Assembly: GCF_021227995.1 (NCBI RefSeq)
Contig: NZ_CP089301.1
Location: 1,178,001 to 1,242,000, forward strand
Length of the DNA: 64,000 nt
Direction: 5' to 3'
Source of the DNA: Novosphingobium kaempferiae
Lineage (GTDB): Bacteria > Pseudomonadota > Alphaproteobacteria > Sphingomonadales > Sphingomonadaceae
Part shown: piece by piece, positions 17,622 through 26,071 of the stretch
Layout of the letters: every line of letters begins with the position of its first letter
Numbering within the stretch: position 1 is the first letter of the stretch
Made by a program: the position numbers and the translations under genes
Notes under the pieces: generated by a model
The model's input: only the letters and a program-made list of their open reading frames with translations
What the model was told of the DNA's origin: nothing
The model's database searches: none

Positions 17622-18401
17622 ATGCAAATCGACCTGAGTGGGAAGACCGCCGTCATCACCGGATCAACCGAGGGCATCGGCCTTGCGGTCGCAGCCAAGA
17701 TGATCGAAGCCGGCGCAAAGGTGGTCATCAATGGTCGCCGAAAAGACAAGGTCGACGCCGCGCTCGACAAGCTCGGCTCCAGCGCGCGAGGCGTCGCGGC
17801 CGATCTCGGAGATGCCGGCGGATGCGCGTCGCTACTCGCCTCGGCAAAGGAATGTGATATTCTCGTCAGCAACCTTGCGATCTTCGAGGCGAGCGACTTC
17901 TTCGAGGCCACGGACGCCTGTTGGGAACGCCATTGGCAGTTGAACGTGATGGCAGGCGTGCGTCTGGCACGAGCTTACCTGCCCGCAATGGCGGCCAAGG
18001 GTTGGGGTCGGGCAATCTTCCTCTCGTCCGAGGCAGGCTACGGCATTCCGCCCGAGATGATTCATTACGCAGTAAGCAAGATCGCCGACGTCGCGTTGGC
18101 ACGCGGCCTGGCCAAGCGGATGGCCGGGACGGGGGTGACCGTGAACTCGGTGATAGCCGGCCCCACGCTGTCAGAAGGTTTCATCGAAATGTACCGGCAA
18201 GAGATCGAGGAGAGCGGCCAGTCCGTCGAGGACGCGACGGCAGAGTTGGTCCGCACGTTTCGCCCCACCTCGATCTTGCGTAGAGCCGCGACTGTCGATG
18301 AAGTGGCCAACATGGTGGTCTACGCAGCTTCGCCCCAGGCTTCGGCGACGACCGGGGCAGCCCTGCGTGTCGACGGCGGCATCGTCGACACCCTCATATG
18401 A
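17622..18401 (+). CDS. Short-chain dehydrogenase/reductase (SDR 4)
   Basis: 259-residue SDR with TGSTEGIG, SNLA in place of NNAG, LSSEAGYG, YAVSK and the closing GAALRVDGGIVDTLI. ATG at 17622 is preferred to GTG at 17616 because GAGGAG then lies 8 nt upstream instead of 2. It follows the SDR-ABM gene by 73 nt, in the rightward unit starting with tetR. Its insertion RQEIEESGQSVEDATAELVR is like those of the larger-substrate SDRs of steroid and aromatic pathways. Confidence 0.88.
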   Translation: MQIDLSGKTAVITGSTEGIGLAVAAKMIEAGAKVVINGRRKDKVDAALDKLGSSARGVAADLGDAGGCASLLASAKECDILVSNLAIFEASDFFEATDACWERHWQLNVMAGVRLARAYLPAMAAKGWGRAIFLSSEAGYGIPPEMIHYAVSKIADVALARGLAKRMAGTGVTVNSVIAGPTLSEGFIEMYRQEIEESGQSVEDATAELVRTFRPTSILRRAATVDEVANMVVYAASPQASATTGAALRVDGGIVDTLI

Positions 18402-18572
18402 ACGGCGATGGCGCCCCCTCGCTTCCGGCAAAGACGGCAAGACGATGCGTGACGGGCCTGAATGCCAAGGCGTCGTTTGGAAAATCTTCGCATGCGTGCT
18501 GCACCGCGTCGATCTTGGTCGCGACGATCCCTTCTCCTCGCCCGCTTTGTTACTCTTACCAAAGGTAACGCC

Positions 18573-19706
18573 ATGCGTCCTTTCCCCATAGTCGGCATAG
18601 TGGGCGGCGGCGTGATAGGCTTGGCCCTGGCACGCCTTCTCCATGCCCGAGGTATCGCCTGTGAAGTCCTCGAGGAGGACAGCGATGCGCCGGACCGATG
18701 GCGGGACGTCTCGCTCGATATCGATGAGCAAGGCGGCATGAACGCACTTCGGCTGGCCGGGGTCGAACTTGCTTTGCTCGAAGCCGCCGGGCGCGCGGAT
18801 GACATGACGACGGTCTACGATGCACAAGGGAATTGCCTCCTGCGCGACATCGGTTCCGGTGCTTCGCGCTCGAGGATCCAGCGCACGCAGCTTCGCTCGA
18901 TCCTGCGCTCGTCCCTTCCTGTCGGGACCATCCACTGGTCCTTCAAGGCCGCCGGCTTCGAGCGGCAGGAACACGGCGGGTGGGATATCGTGTCCTCCGA
19001 CGGTCGGCGGCGAACTTTCGATCTCATCGTCGGGGCCGACGGAGTGTGGTCGCGCGTGCGCACACTCCTGACAGATGCCCAGCCGGTCTACGAAGGCATC
19101 ACCGTCGCAGAATTGCGTATCGAAAACGTTCGTACGTTCACAGATCCCAGCGAAACAGTGGGCATGGGCACGATGTTCGCGTTCGGTGCAGGCAAGGGCC
19201 TGATTGCGCAGCGCCAAGCCTCAGACCGCGTGCGCCTCCTAGCGATCCTCGAAGATCCGCCTGGAGGTCCCGCGGATATCTGGAAAGAGCGGCCTGCGGC
19301 AAAGGACAAAGCCCAGCTAATCTCGCATTACCGCGACTGGTCGAGCAATCTGGTGGCCCTTCTGGAGGCCAGCGCAGAAGAGTTCACGCTGCGACCCATC
19401 CTAAGACTACCCGGCGGCTCGCCGTGGCAGGGTTTGTCCCGGGTTACCCTGATCGGCGACGCGGCGCACGTGATGCCCCATTTTGCGAGCGAGGGCCTCA
19501 ACCTGGGCTTGGCGGATGCTGTCGACCTTGCGCACGCGATGATCATCGATGAGGCCCTCGATACCAGGATTGCCGGTTTCGAGGCGCGGATGTTGGCGCG
19601 GTCACGAATGGCCACACGAAGATGTGCCGCCGAGACGCGACTGGCCATCGCTTCGAACGGCGCCCGTGAACTTGTCGCTCGAATGGCCAGAAACGCCGAT
19701 CGATAA
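18573..19706 (+). CDS. FAD-dependent monooxygenase (PHBH/TetX-like)
   Basis: 377-residue class A flavoprotein monooxygenase. The FAD-binding Rossmann motif is VGIVGGGVIGLALARLLHARG, followed by an Arg-containing RIQRTQLRSIL segment, the DG motif GADGVWSRVR, and the GD motif LIGDAAHVMPHFASEGLNLGLADAVDLA. NAD(P)H-driven hydroxylation of an aromatic or quinone-like substrate is typical. It is nearer the TetX/UbiH-like group than true 3-hydroxybenzoate hydroxylases in length, so a direct gentisate-forming step is possible but not shown. ATG at 18573 follows AAAGGT. Confidence 0.9.
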   Translation: MRPFPIVGIVGGGVIGLALARLLHARGIACEVLEEDSDAPDRWRDVSLDIDEQGGMNALRLAGVELALLEAAGRADDMTTVYDAQGNCLLRDIGSGASRSRIQRTQLRSILRSSLPVGTIHWSFKAAGFERQEHGGWDIVSSDGRRRTFDLIVGADGVWSRVRTLLTDAQPVYEGITVAELRIENVRTFTDPSETVGMGTMFAFGAGKGLIAQRQASDRVRLLAILEDPPGGPADIWKERPAAKDKAQLISHYRDWSSNLVALLEASAEEFTLRPILRLPGGSPWQGLSRVTLIGDAAHVMPHFASEGLNLGLADAVDLAHAMIIDEALDTRIAGFEARMLARSRMATRRCAAETRLAIASNGARELVARMARNADR

Positions 19707-19797
19707 CTTCGAGTGAACACGCGGCAAGTGCGCCCTTCACCACAAGAGCGCCGTCCGCACTCACCATCGCCAATCCCAACAAGGAGGATACGACCGC

Positions 19798-20523
19798 ATG
19801 AAGGTGACAAGCGAAACTATTGAGTATCAGGCGAATGATATCGCGATGCGCGGCACCCTTCTGCGCCCCGGCCAACAGGCAGGTCCGCTTCCGGCCGTAC
19901 TTGTCTTCCCCGAAATCATCGGGCCGAGCGCGCATGTGCACGAGCGCGCCTGGCAGCTTGCACAGGCCGGATACGCTGCGTTCGTCTGTGACCTTCACGG
20001 CGGCGCGCAGGTATATTCCACTTTAGAAAGCGCTCTGGCGCAATTGAACGACCTGCATCACGATACCAGCGCTATCCGTGCCCGCGCCGGCGGTGCCTGG
20101 GAGGCTCTGGCCGCCCGGCCCGATATCGACGCCGAACGGATGGCAGCGCTCGGCTTCTGCTTTGGAGGCAAGCTTGCTCTGGAACTCGCCCGCAGCGGAG
20201 CCGGCATACAGGCTACGATTGCGCTGCACGCATCGCTCGATACTACGCGGCCACAAGACGCGCGCCATATCAGGGGCCGCGTCCTTGCCTGCATAGGCAG
20301 TGAAGATCCCATCATACCCTTCAAGCAGCGCGCCGAGTTCGAGGAAGAGATGCGCGCAGGCGGCGTGGCCTGGGAGTTGCAGATCCTCGGCGGCGCAGTC
20401 CACAGCTTCACCAATCCAGAGGCCGATGCCATAGGGAAGCCCGACAGGATACGCTACGAACCGCAAGCAGACCGGCGGTCTTGGACCAGCGCCATGGCGC
20501 TTCTCTCGGACGTGCTGAGATAG
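19798..20523 (+). CDS. Dienelactone hydrolase family protein
   Basis: 241-residue alpha/beta hydrolase with the DLH catalytic triad in order: Cys121 in GFCFGGK, Asp170 in GSEDPI and His202 in GGAVHSFTNP. A catalytic Cys rather than Ser is the DLH hallmark. It opens lactones such as those a Baeyer-Villiger monooxygenase makes, which would fit the two LLM enzymes in the cluster (inference). AGGAGG lies 9-10 nt before the ATG. It is the last gene of the tetR-led rightward unit. Confidence 0.9.
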   Translation: MKVTSETIEYQANDIAMRGTLLRPGQQAGPLPAVLVFPEIIGPSAHVHERAWQLAQAGYAAFVCDLHGGAQVYSTLESALAQLNDLHHDTSAIRARAGGAWEALAARPDIDAERMAALGFCFGGKLALELARSGAGIQATIALHASLDTTRPQDARHIRGRVLACIGSEDPIIPFKQRAEFEEEMRAGGVAWELQILGGAVHSFTNPEADAIGKPDRIRYEPQADRRSWTSAMALLSDVLR

Positions 20524-20762
20524 GCAGCGAGACGTCGCTGCGTGCACGCACGCGGTGGCGGGTCGCCTCGTGGACTCACGGTTCCCAGCATGATGAGTCT
20601 CCACCCAACAGCTTTGAATGCGCCGACATGAGCCATGCCTCCCCCGAAGATAACCTTGCGGTGTATTGACCTGCCCCGCGTGGGGGAGGCCGGATGACTT
20701 CAGCCGGGGCGAAGGGATGTTGGCAAGTACGTTGTGTGGTCAATTCATGAGGCGCGGCTGGC

Positions 20763-21551
20763 ATGCTGGCCCTTGACCAAGGTCCCTACGACTTCGCGTC
20801 CGCCGTCAACTTGACTGGCGAACTCCTTCGAGCTTTCCGAGAGTGTCGTACCAGGGACGATATCTTCAACCAGATGGAAGCGCTGGCTCTCGAGATCGGC
20901 TGCAAGTTCTTCGCCCTCATTCACCACGACGACCTGCGCATGCCGACTGCTCCTCGCGTTGATATCAAACGCTATCCCGAGGCGATTTCTTCGCGACTGA
21001 TCGGGCAGTGCCATTATCGGCGGGACCCGGTCATCCGCAGCTGCTTATTCGCGGATGGCGCATTTCTTTGGTCCGATATCTCTCGGTACATCACCATCTC
21101 GCGCCATGATCGCCGATGCTTTGAAGAGGGGCGGCGCGAAGGGCTGAACGAAGGTATAACGGCTCCAAGCCTCATGCTTGGCCATTGTGCAGGATCCTGC
21201 ACGTTTGCAGGCATGCGCGAGCCTGACCGGGCGAACCGTTACCTTGGGATGGTCCAGATGCTGGGCATCTTTGCGTTTCAAGCAGCGAGGCGCGTCATCG
21301 GATATGCGCCCGAACCGGCTTCTCCCACGCGCCTCCATCCTCGCCCGCGCGACTGCATCGTCCTGGCCGGTCGCGGACTGTCCAACAAGGAAATCGCCCG
21401 CGCGTTGTCCCTCACTCCGCGCACCGTCGATGGGTACTTGACCGAAGCCCGCCGGCTTTTTGGTGTACATGATCGGACGGAACTCGTCGTAAGCGCGGTG
21501 CTTGCAGGCGAAATCGGCCTGGAGGAGTTGAGGCGGACCCCGGACAGGTAG
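20763..21551 (+). CDS. LuxR-family regulator with autoinducer-binding-like domain (LuxR solo)
   Basis: 262 residues. The N-terminal domain has the autoinducer-binding fold: Tyr85-Arg-Arg-Asp88-Pro89-Val and Trp103 in FLWSDI match the conserved Asp and Trp of AHL receptors. The Trp and Tyr normally found in the preceding segment are replaced (ISSRL). The C-terminal GerE helix-turn-helix reads LSNKEIARALSLTPRTVDGYL. No luxI-type synthase is in the window. It probably senses a different small molecule, perhaps a pathway intermediate. It stands alone, with 239 nt upstream and convergent to SDR 5. Confidence 0.85.
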   Translation: MLALDQGPYDFASAVNLTGELLRAFRECRTRDDIFNQMEALALEIGCKFFALIHHDDLRMPTAPRVDIKRYPEAISSRLIGQCHYRRDPVIRSCLFADGAFLWSDISRYITISRHDRRCFEEGRREGLNEGITAPSLMLGHCAGSCTFAGMREPDRANRYLGMVQMLGIFAFQAARRVIGYAPEPASPTRLHPRPRDCIVLAGRGLSNKEIARALSLTPRTVDGYLTEARRLFGVHDRTELVVSAVLAGEIGLEELRRTPDR

Positions 21552-21591
21552 GATGAAACCCCGGAGCAGATTCCACGGAAATCGCGAAAAC

Positions 21592-22350
21592 TCAGCGCAT
21601 ATGCACGCCGCCGTTCACGTCCAAGGTCGTTCCCGTGATCCAAGCCGCTTGCGTCGAGCACAAAAAGCTTACGGCAGCCGCGATTTCATCGGGCGTCCCG
21701 ATACGTCCAAGGGGCACTCGGCGTTCGATGGAATCGATCGCATCTTCACTGGTTGCCTCGAAAAAAGCCGGAGTGCTTATCGGACCGGGCGATACGCAAT
21801 TCACGGTTATCCCGGCAGTCGCGAGTTCTGCTGCCGCCTGCCTCGTCATTCCCATGACCGCGGCCTTGGATGCCACATAGGCGACACCGGTCGGCGCGCC
21901 GCCGATCTGCGCCGAAACAGACCCTAAGGTTACTATCCGGGCGTGTTCGAGCGACACGGCGATACGCAGCTGCGCAAATTTTCGAACGCAGTAGAAGGCG
22001 CCGGAAATGTTCAAGGCGAGCGTGTCATTCCATTCCGACGTCGACATCTCGGCAACAGTTGGCGGCTTCGCCGGATCGACCAGAGGTCCCCCGGCGACGA
22101 CAACGAGGATGCCTGCCGGTTCCCTGCGCTCGATTTCATCAAACACCTCGTTCACCCGGTGTTCCATCGTTACATCCAGCCCGTGAAACTCATGCCCCTC
22201 ACCGGCAAGCTGCTTGCATGTCTTTTCTGCGCCCTCGCCATCCCGATCGATTACGATGACACGTAATCCCTCAGAGGCAAATCGCGAACAGACCGCCCGG
22301 CCTATACCGCCGGCTGCACCGACAACAATCGCAGTACGCCTCTTCTCCAT
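21592..22350 (-). CDS. Short-chain dehydrogenase/reductase (SDR 5)
   Basis: 252-residue SDR with VGAAGGIG, TLGSVSAQIGG, YVASK, VNCVSPGPISTP and TGTTLDVNGGVH. The fourth-strand motif is VAGG instead of NNAG. AAAGGAG lies 7 nt before the ATG at 22350, which rules out longer in-frame extensions. It diverges from SDR 6, and their shared 236-nt region holds a perfect operator. Confidence 0.9.
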   Translation of the reverse strand: MEKRRTAIVVGAAGGIGRAVCSRFASEGLRVIVIDRDGEGAEKTCKQLAGEGHEFHGLDVTMEHRVNEVFDEIERREPAGILVVVAGGPLVDPAKPPTVAEMSTSEWNDTLALNISGAFYCVRKFAQLRIAVSLEHARIVTLGSVSAQIGGAPTGVAYVASKAAVMGMTRQAAAELATAGITVNCVSPGPISTPAFFEATSEDAIDSIERRVPLGRIGTPDEIAAAVSFLCSTQAAWITGTTLDVNGGVHMR

Positions 22351-22488
22351 CTCAACTCCTTTAAAATAGACACACCCTGCATCGCGCGGCACAGCCGAGT
22401 GCACATCGCACCAAGCGTTCCGGCACTGCCTCGCTTTTCCATGTTCCACTCGGCGGCGCATCGCTGTTTGCCGAAGAGCCCCACAGCC

Positions 22489-22517
22489 TTGACGAGGTGT
22501 AGTCACTTGACTACATT
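22489..22517 (+). promoter_or_regulatory. Candidate sigma-70 promoter for SDR 6 / NtaA-like monooxygenase
   Basis: TTGACG (22489-22494), 17-nt spacer, TACATT (22512-22517). Both boxes are close to consensus. The operator at 22498-22515 fills the spacer and enters the -10 box, the same geometry as at 7358-7386. Confidence 0.5.
22498..22515. promoter_or_regulatory. TetR-type operator copy 6 (SDR 5 / SDR 6)
   Basis: Perfect copy TGTAGTC ACTT GACTACA. It lies 71 nt from the rightward GTG at 22587 and 147 nt from the leftward ATG at 22350. Confidence 0.75.
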
Positions 22518-22586
22518 TGGCTTCGAAGACGGTCAACCGTTTCGTTCGGAAGCGGGCATCTTAATCGGGCTGGAACGGAGAGAAGC

Positions 22587-23414
22587 GTGGACCTTGAAGA
22601 CAAAGTCGTGGTTGCAACCGCCGCAGGAAACGGGATCGGGCGCGAGGTGATGCTCGAGTTCGGCCGACGCGGAGCTCGCTTGGTAGTCTCCGATTTCGAC
22701 GCTGCAGCGGCAGAGCGCGTGGCCGCCGAATTGACCCGAGCCGGCACGCAGGCTTTCGCTGTCCGCTGTGACGTAACATCGGACAGCGACGTCAACGCCC
22801 TCGCGGAGCAAGCCTTCGAGCGCTTCGGCCAAGTGGACGTGCTGATGAACCATGCAGGGGTTCCCGCGGCGGGCCCCATCCATTCAGTCCCCTTGAGTGA
22901 CTGGAAGTGGGTATTCGACGTCAACGTCCTGGGGATCGTGCGCGCCCTGAAGGCATTTCTTCCGGCGATGTCAAAGCAAGGAAGCGGGCTCATAATCAAC
23001 ACCGCCTCCAGCCTCGGTCTTTTTCCCGAGCAACCGTTTGCGCTTCCCTACACGACGACAAAGGCCGGAGTAATAGGGTTGACCGAAGCTCTGGCTCTTT
23101 ATTGCAGGCCTATGGGGATCCGCGCCATGGCCCTCGTTCCGGACATCACGCGAACGAGCTTCCACACAAGCGGCCGCATGACGGCTCTGGACGACGACCA
23201 GTTGAAGGGGCTGCTTCCGCTCGATCAGGAGCAGTTGCCAACCGACGTCTGCCAGGCATTGTTCGAGGCAATAGACGGCAACGCCTTTATCGCGAGCAAC
23301 GTCCCGAACTGGAAAAAGCTTTTGCGCGACAAGGCAGAAGATGAGCTCATGCCCAAATTTCGCGCTTATCCCGGCGTGGCGAACGCGGTCGAGGAATTCG
23401 CGCGCTCAGCTTGA
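22587..23414 (+). CDS. Short-chain dehydrogenase/reductase (SDR 6)
   Basis: 275-residue SDR: TAAGNGIG cofactor loop, NHAG, NTASSLG and YTTTK. It shares NHAG and the D-W-x-W motif (SDWKWVFDVNV) with the SDR part of the fusion gene at 16469, so the two look like paralogues; this one lacks the ABM domain. The start is GTG with GGAG 6 nt upstream. It is the first gene of a rightward unit with the NtaA-like monooxygenase. Confidence 0.9.
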   Translation: MDLEDKVVVATAAGNGIGREVMLEFGRRGARLVVSDFDAAAAERVAAELTRAGTQAFAVRCDVTSDSDVNALAEQAFERFGQVDVLMNHAGVPAAGPIHSVPLSDWKWVFDVNVLGIVRALKAFLPAMSKQGSGLIINTASSLGLFPEQPFALPYTTTKAGVIGLTEALALYCRPMGIRAMALVPDITRTSFHTSGRMTALDDDQLKGLLPLDQEQLPTDVCQALFEAIDGNAFIASNVPNWKKLLRDKAEDELMPKFRAYPGVANAVEEFARSA

Positions 23415-23498
23415 TCGACAAGTATCCCGATCGTCGAGCTTTTGGCTGGACAGGTGACTATGGCCGACCAGCCTTCCAACCTGCATTGAGATAGACCA

Positions 23499-24884
23499 AT
23501 GGCAAAGCCCAACAAGCAGATTCATTTCAACGCGTTCTTCATGGCATCCCCTTCGCAGAGTTGGGGCGGCCTTTGGGCCCATCCCGAGGCGAACGGCCTC
23601 GCGTACAACGAATTGGAATTCTGGACCGATTTGGCAATGCAAGCGGAGCGGGGACTGCTCGACTGCGTGTTCCTCGCTGACAGCCTTGGGCTTCCAGATA
23701 CATACAAGGGCAAGCCCGACGCGCTCATCCGCTCGGCGACAATGTTCCCATCAGCAGATCCGATGATGCTGATCTCGGCAATGGCAGCGGTCACCAAGGG
23801 GCTGTGCTTCGGCATTACGAGCAACACCACCTATGAACCGCCCTATTTGCTGGCACGTCGCTTCTCGACACTCGATCACCTGACTCGCGGGCGTTTGGCG
23901 TGGAACGTGGTGACCGGGGTGATACCGGCGACCGCCCGTGCAATGGGCATGGATCCCGTACCCCACGACAAGCGCTACGACCTGGCCGACGAGTACATGG
24001 ATCTCGTCTACAAGCTCTGGGAGGAAAGCTGGGAAGAGGACGCCGTGCTGCGCAACAAGCAGCAACGCATTTTTGCCGATCCAGCCAAGATCCACGCGAT
24101 CCACCATCATTCCGAGCATTTTCGATGCGATGGCGTTCATCTGGTGGAACCCTCTCCGCAGAGAACCCCGCTGATCTTTACCGCGGGCTCATCCGGACGA
24201 GGACAGGATTTTTCCGGCCGGCATTCCGAATGCACGTTCATGTCCACGAACAACCTTGCCCACGCCAAGCGGACGGCGGCCGGCTTTCGCGAGGCGGCGG
24301 TACGCGCCGGCCGGACTGCCCAAAGCGTCAAGGTCTTTGCTGCGGCGACGGTGATGGTAGCCCCAAGCGAGGCCGAAGCACGAGATCTGGTCCGCGACAT
24401 CCAAGGCTATTCTGACCAGGAAGGCAATCTGGCCATTTTTTCGGCGATGGCGGGTATCGACCTTGGTCAAATCGGTCCTGACGAACCCATCGAGGTGATC
24501 AACAGCCAGGCGATCCAATCAATCGCTGCAGCCATGAAAGCGGGCAATGGCGGGCGGCCAGTAACACCTCGCGATTTGGCTCGATTTGCCGATGTCGGCG
24601 GGCGAGAAGCATTCATCGTCGGTTCCCCCTCCCAGGTCGCGGATACCCTCACGCTGTGGAGCGAAGAGGCAGACATTGACGGTTTCAACCTCCTTCGTAC
24701 AGTCGAACCCAGAGGACTTGGTGCGTTCGTCGATCTCGTCGTCCCGGAGCTTCAGGATCGCGGCGTCTACAAGACCGAGTATGCTTCGGGCACGATGCGC
24801 AAGAAGCTTTTCCCGGAAGGCGGTGATCGCTTGCCCAACGAACACTATGGTGCGGCTTTCCGCCATCGGGATACGGGCGAATAG
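23499..24884 (+). CDS. NtaA/DszA-type FMN-dependent monooxygenase
   Basis: 461-residue luciferase-like monooxygenase of the NtaA/SnaA/DszA(SoxA) family. These act on nitrilotriacetate, dibenzothiophene sulfone or related substrates with FMNH2 from a partner reductase. Supporting stretches are the N-terminal IHFNAFFMASPSQSWGGLW, TTYEPPYLLARRFSTLDHLTRGR, WNVVTG and PLIFTAGSSGRGQDF. Length is normal. It follows SDR 6 by 84 nt in a unit controlled by operator copy 6. It probably catalyses a second oxygenation or ring-opening step; the substrate is unknown. Confidence 0.9.
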   Translation: MAKPNKQIHFNAFFMASPSQSWGGLWAHPEANGLAYNELEFWTDLAMQAERGLLDCVFLADSLGLPDTYKGKPDALIRSATMFPSADPMMLISAMAAVTKGLCFGITSNTTYEPPYLLARRFSTLDHLTRGRLAWNVVTGVIPATARAMGMDPVPHDKRYDLADEYMDLVYKLWEESWEEDAVLRNKQQRIFADPAKIHAIHHHSEHFRCDGVHLVEPSPQRTPLIFTAGSSGRGQDFSGRHSECTFMSTNNLAHAKRTAAGFREAAVRAGRTAQSVKVFAAATVMVAPSEAEARDLVRDIQGYSDQEGNLAIFSAMAGIDLGQIGPDEPIEVINSQAIQSIAAAMKAGNGGRPVTPRDLARFADVGGREAFIVGSPSQVADTLTLWSEEADIDGFNLLRTVEPRGLGAFVDLVVPELQDRGVYKTEYASGTMRKKLFPEGGDRLPNEHYGAAFRHRDTGE

Positions 24885-26071
24885 CGGCTTCCCGCAGCCT
24901 TTTCTAACCATTGATGCAAAGAGAAACAGGGCCACTGCGGTAGTTTTTCGATGAAACAGGGTAGTTTAGCCCACGGCCTGCTGCAGCGCTTTGATCCGTC
25001 ATTGCATCAATGATCGGGAAAGTGTCCCCTCGGCCTGCCCGCATGCGCAGCAACGAATGCGAAAGTGCCAAGCCGTACTGCGGTGGAAACGGCTTGGCAC
25101 CAGCGGCGGATTTATCGCGTACTGCGCCGACTGCAACCGATATTCGCGCCTTTGGTACGTCCGAAAACACAAACCAGGCTGACGGACATCATGCGGATTG
25201 CGGATCGGACGACGGTGTAAAGCTCCGCCGCGGTCGGGGGCGGCGAACGCCTCGACCCTGATGCGCACTGGCCCTCTGTCCGGAGTCCAGGCATGGCCAC
25301 GCATCCAGCCTCAAGATCCTTCGCGCAAAGCGCTTCGTTGCTCCGAGCCTTGATCGATCTTCCCAGGCGGATGGGATCGCCCTCCCCTTGAGATGGCGGC
25401 GTAAAGTGCTTGCCGGATTCTAAAAAAGAGTCTCCGCGAACATTTATTATCATGAAATTAAATTCGCTTGATGATTCGCAGATTCTAGCGCACCAAGCGC
25501 CTGCGACCCGAAGGGCTGTGCAACAGTCCAATTCAACTAACCCGGAGCATAATATTGCTCCGGGATTTTCTTCGTGAATATTGCGCCAGGATCCCGTTTT
25601 TGTTGGTGGATGGCCTTGCTTTTCCATTCAAACGATAGCGGCCTTCGGACCACATCAGTCCGATGGCGTAGTGCTTCGAGTTGCATCGCAGAACGCCGAC
25701 GAGCATCGTATGCATGACGGGTGCAGTTCCCTCGCGGTGCCACAGTGCGCAGCTAGGACGCCAGTAACGTAGCGACGAGAAGCGTTTCGGACTTGTTTCT
25801 TTGGTTCGGCTCGGTTCGTTACTTGGTTGAGCCCATCGGCCGCGGGGCAAGATCAAAGTCGAACGAAAAGAGGCGCGGTGACCGGCAAGGCACGCCGCGC
25901 CTTAGTCTTCTCAGGAAGAAACGCTCGAGTGGGAAGCGCGCCTTCGATGCAAGGTACCCTGCCAACTTCCAGATGTGCGATAACGTGGATCAAACATCAT
26001 AGAACAAACTCACGTGACTAGCGTTGATTGCTGCTGGACACAGCAAACCTAGTGCAACGCGGGAATATACA
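24885..26071. other. Gene-poor stretch between catabolic cluster and conjugation genes
   Basis: About 1.2 kb with no reading frame I can support. Local composition is less GC-rich around 25400-25600. It holds a strong hairpin at 25541-25564 and a weaker one (AGGCGCGG/CCGCGCCT, 25871-25902). No insertion-sequence ends or transposase remnants were recognised. Confidence 0.5.
25541..25564 (+). terminator. Strong intrinsic terminator-like hairpin without an upstream gene
   Basis: Perfect 9-bp stem CCCGGAGCA/TGCTCCGGG with a 6-nt AT loop, followed by ATTTTCTTC on the + strand. The nearest rightward gene ends 650 nt upstream, so it may close a small RNA transcribed from about 25.4 kb. Confidence 0.6.

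Noticed and set aside
24991..25182. Possible 63-residue zinc-ribbon protein (CPHAQQ..., YCADC)
   Set aside because: Cysteine spacing is irregular, no ribosome site, and the surrounding stretch looks non-coding.
26012..26019. acgtgact match to the tRNA-Thr 3' region as a possible left attachment site
   Set aside because: Only 8 bases match and flanking bases differ; one such match is expected by chance in 64 kb.
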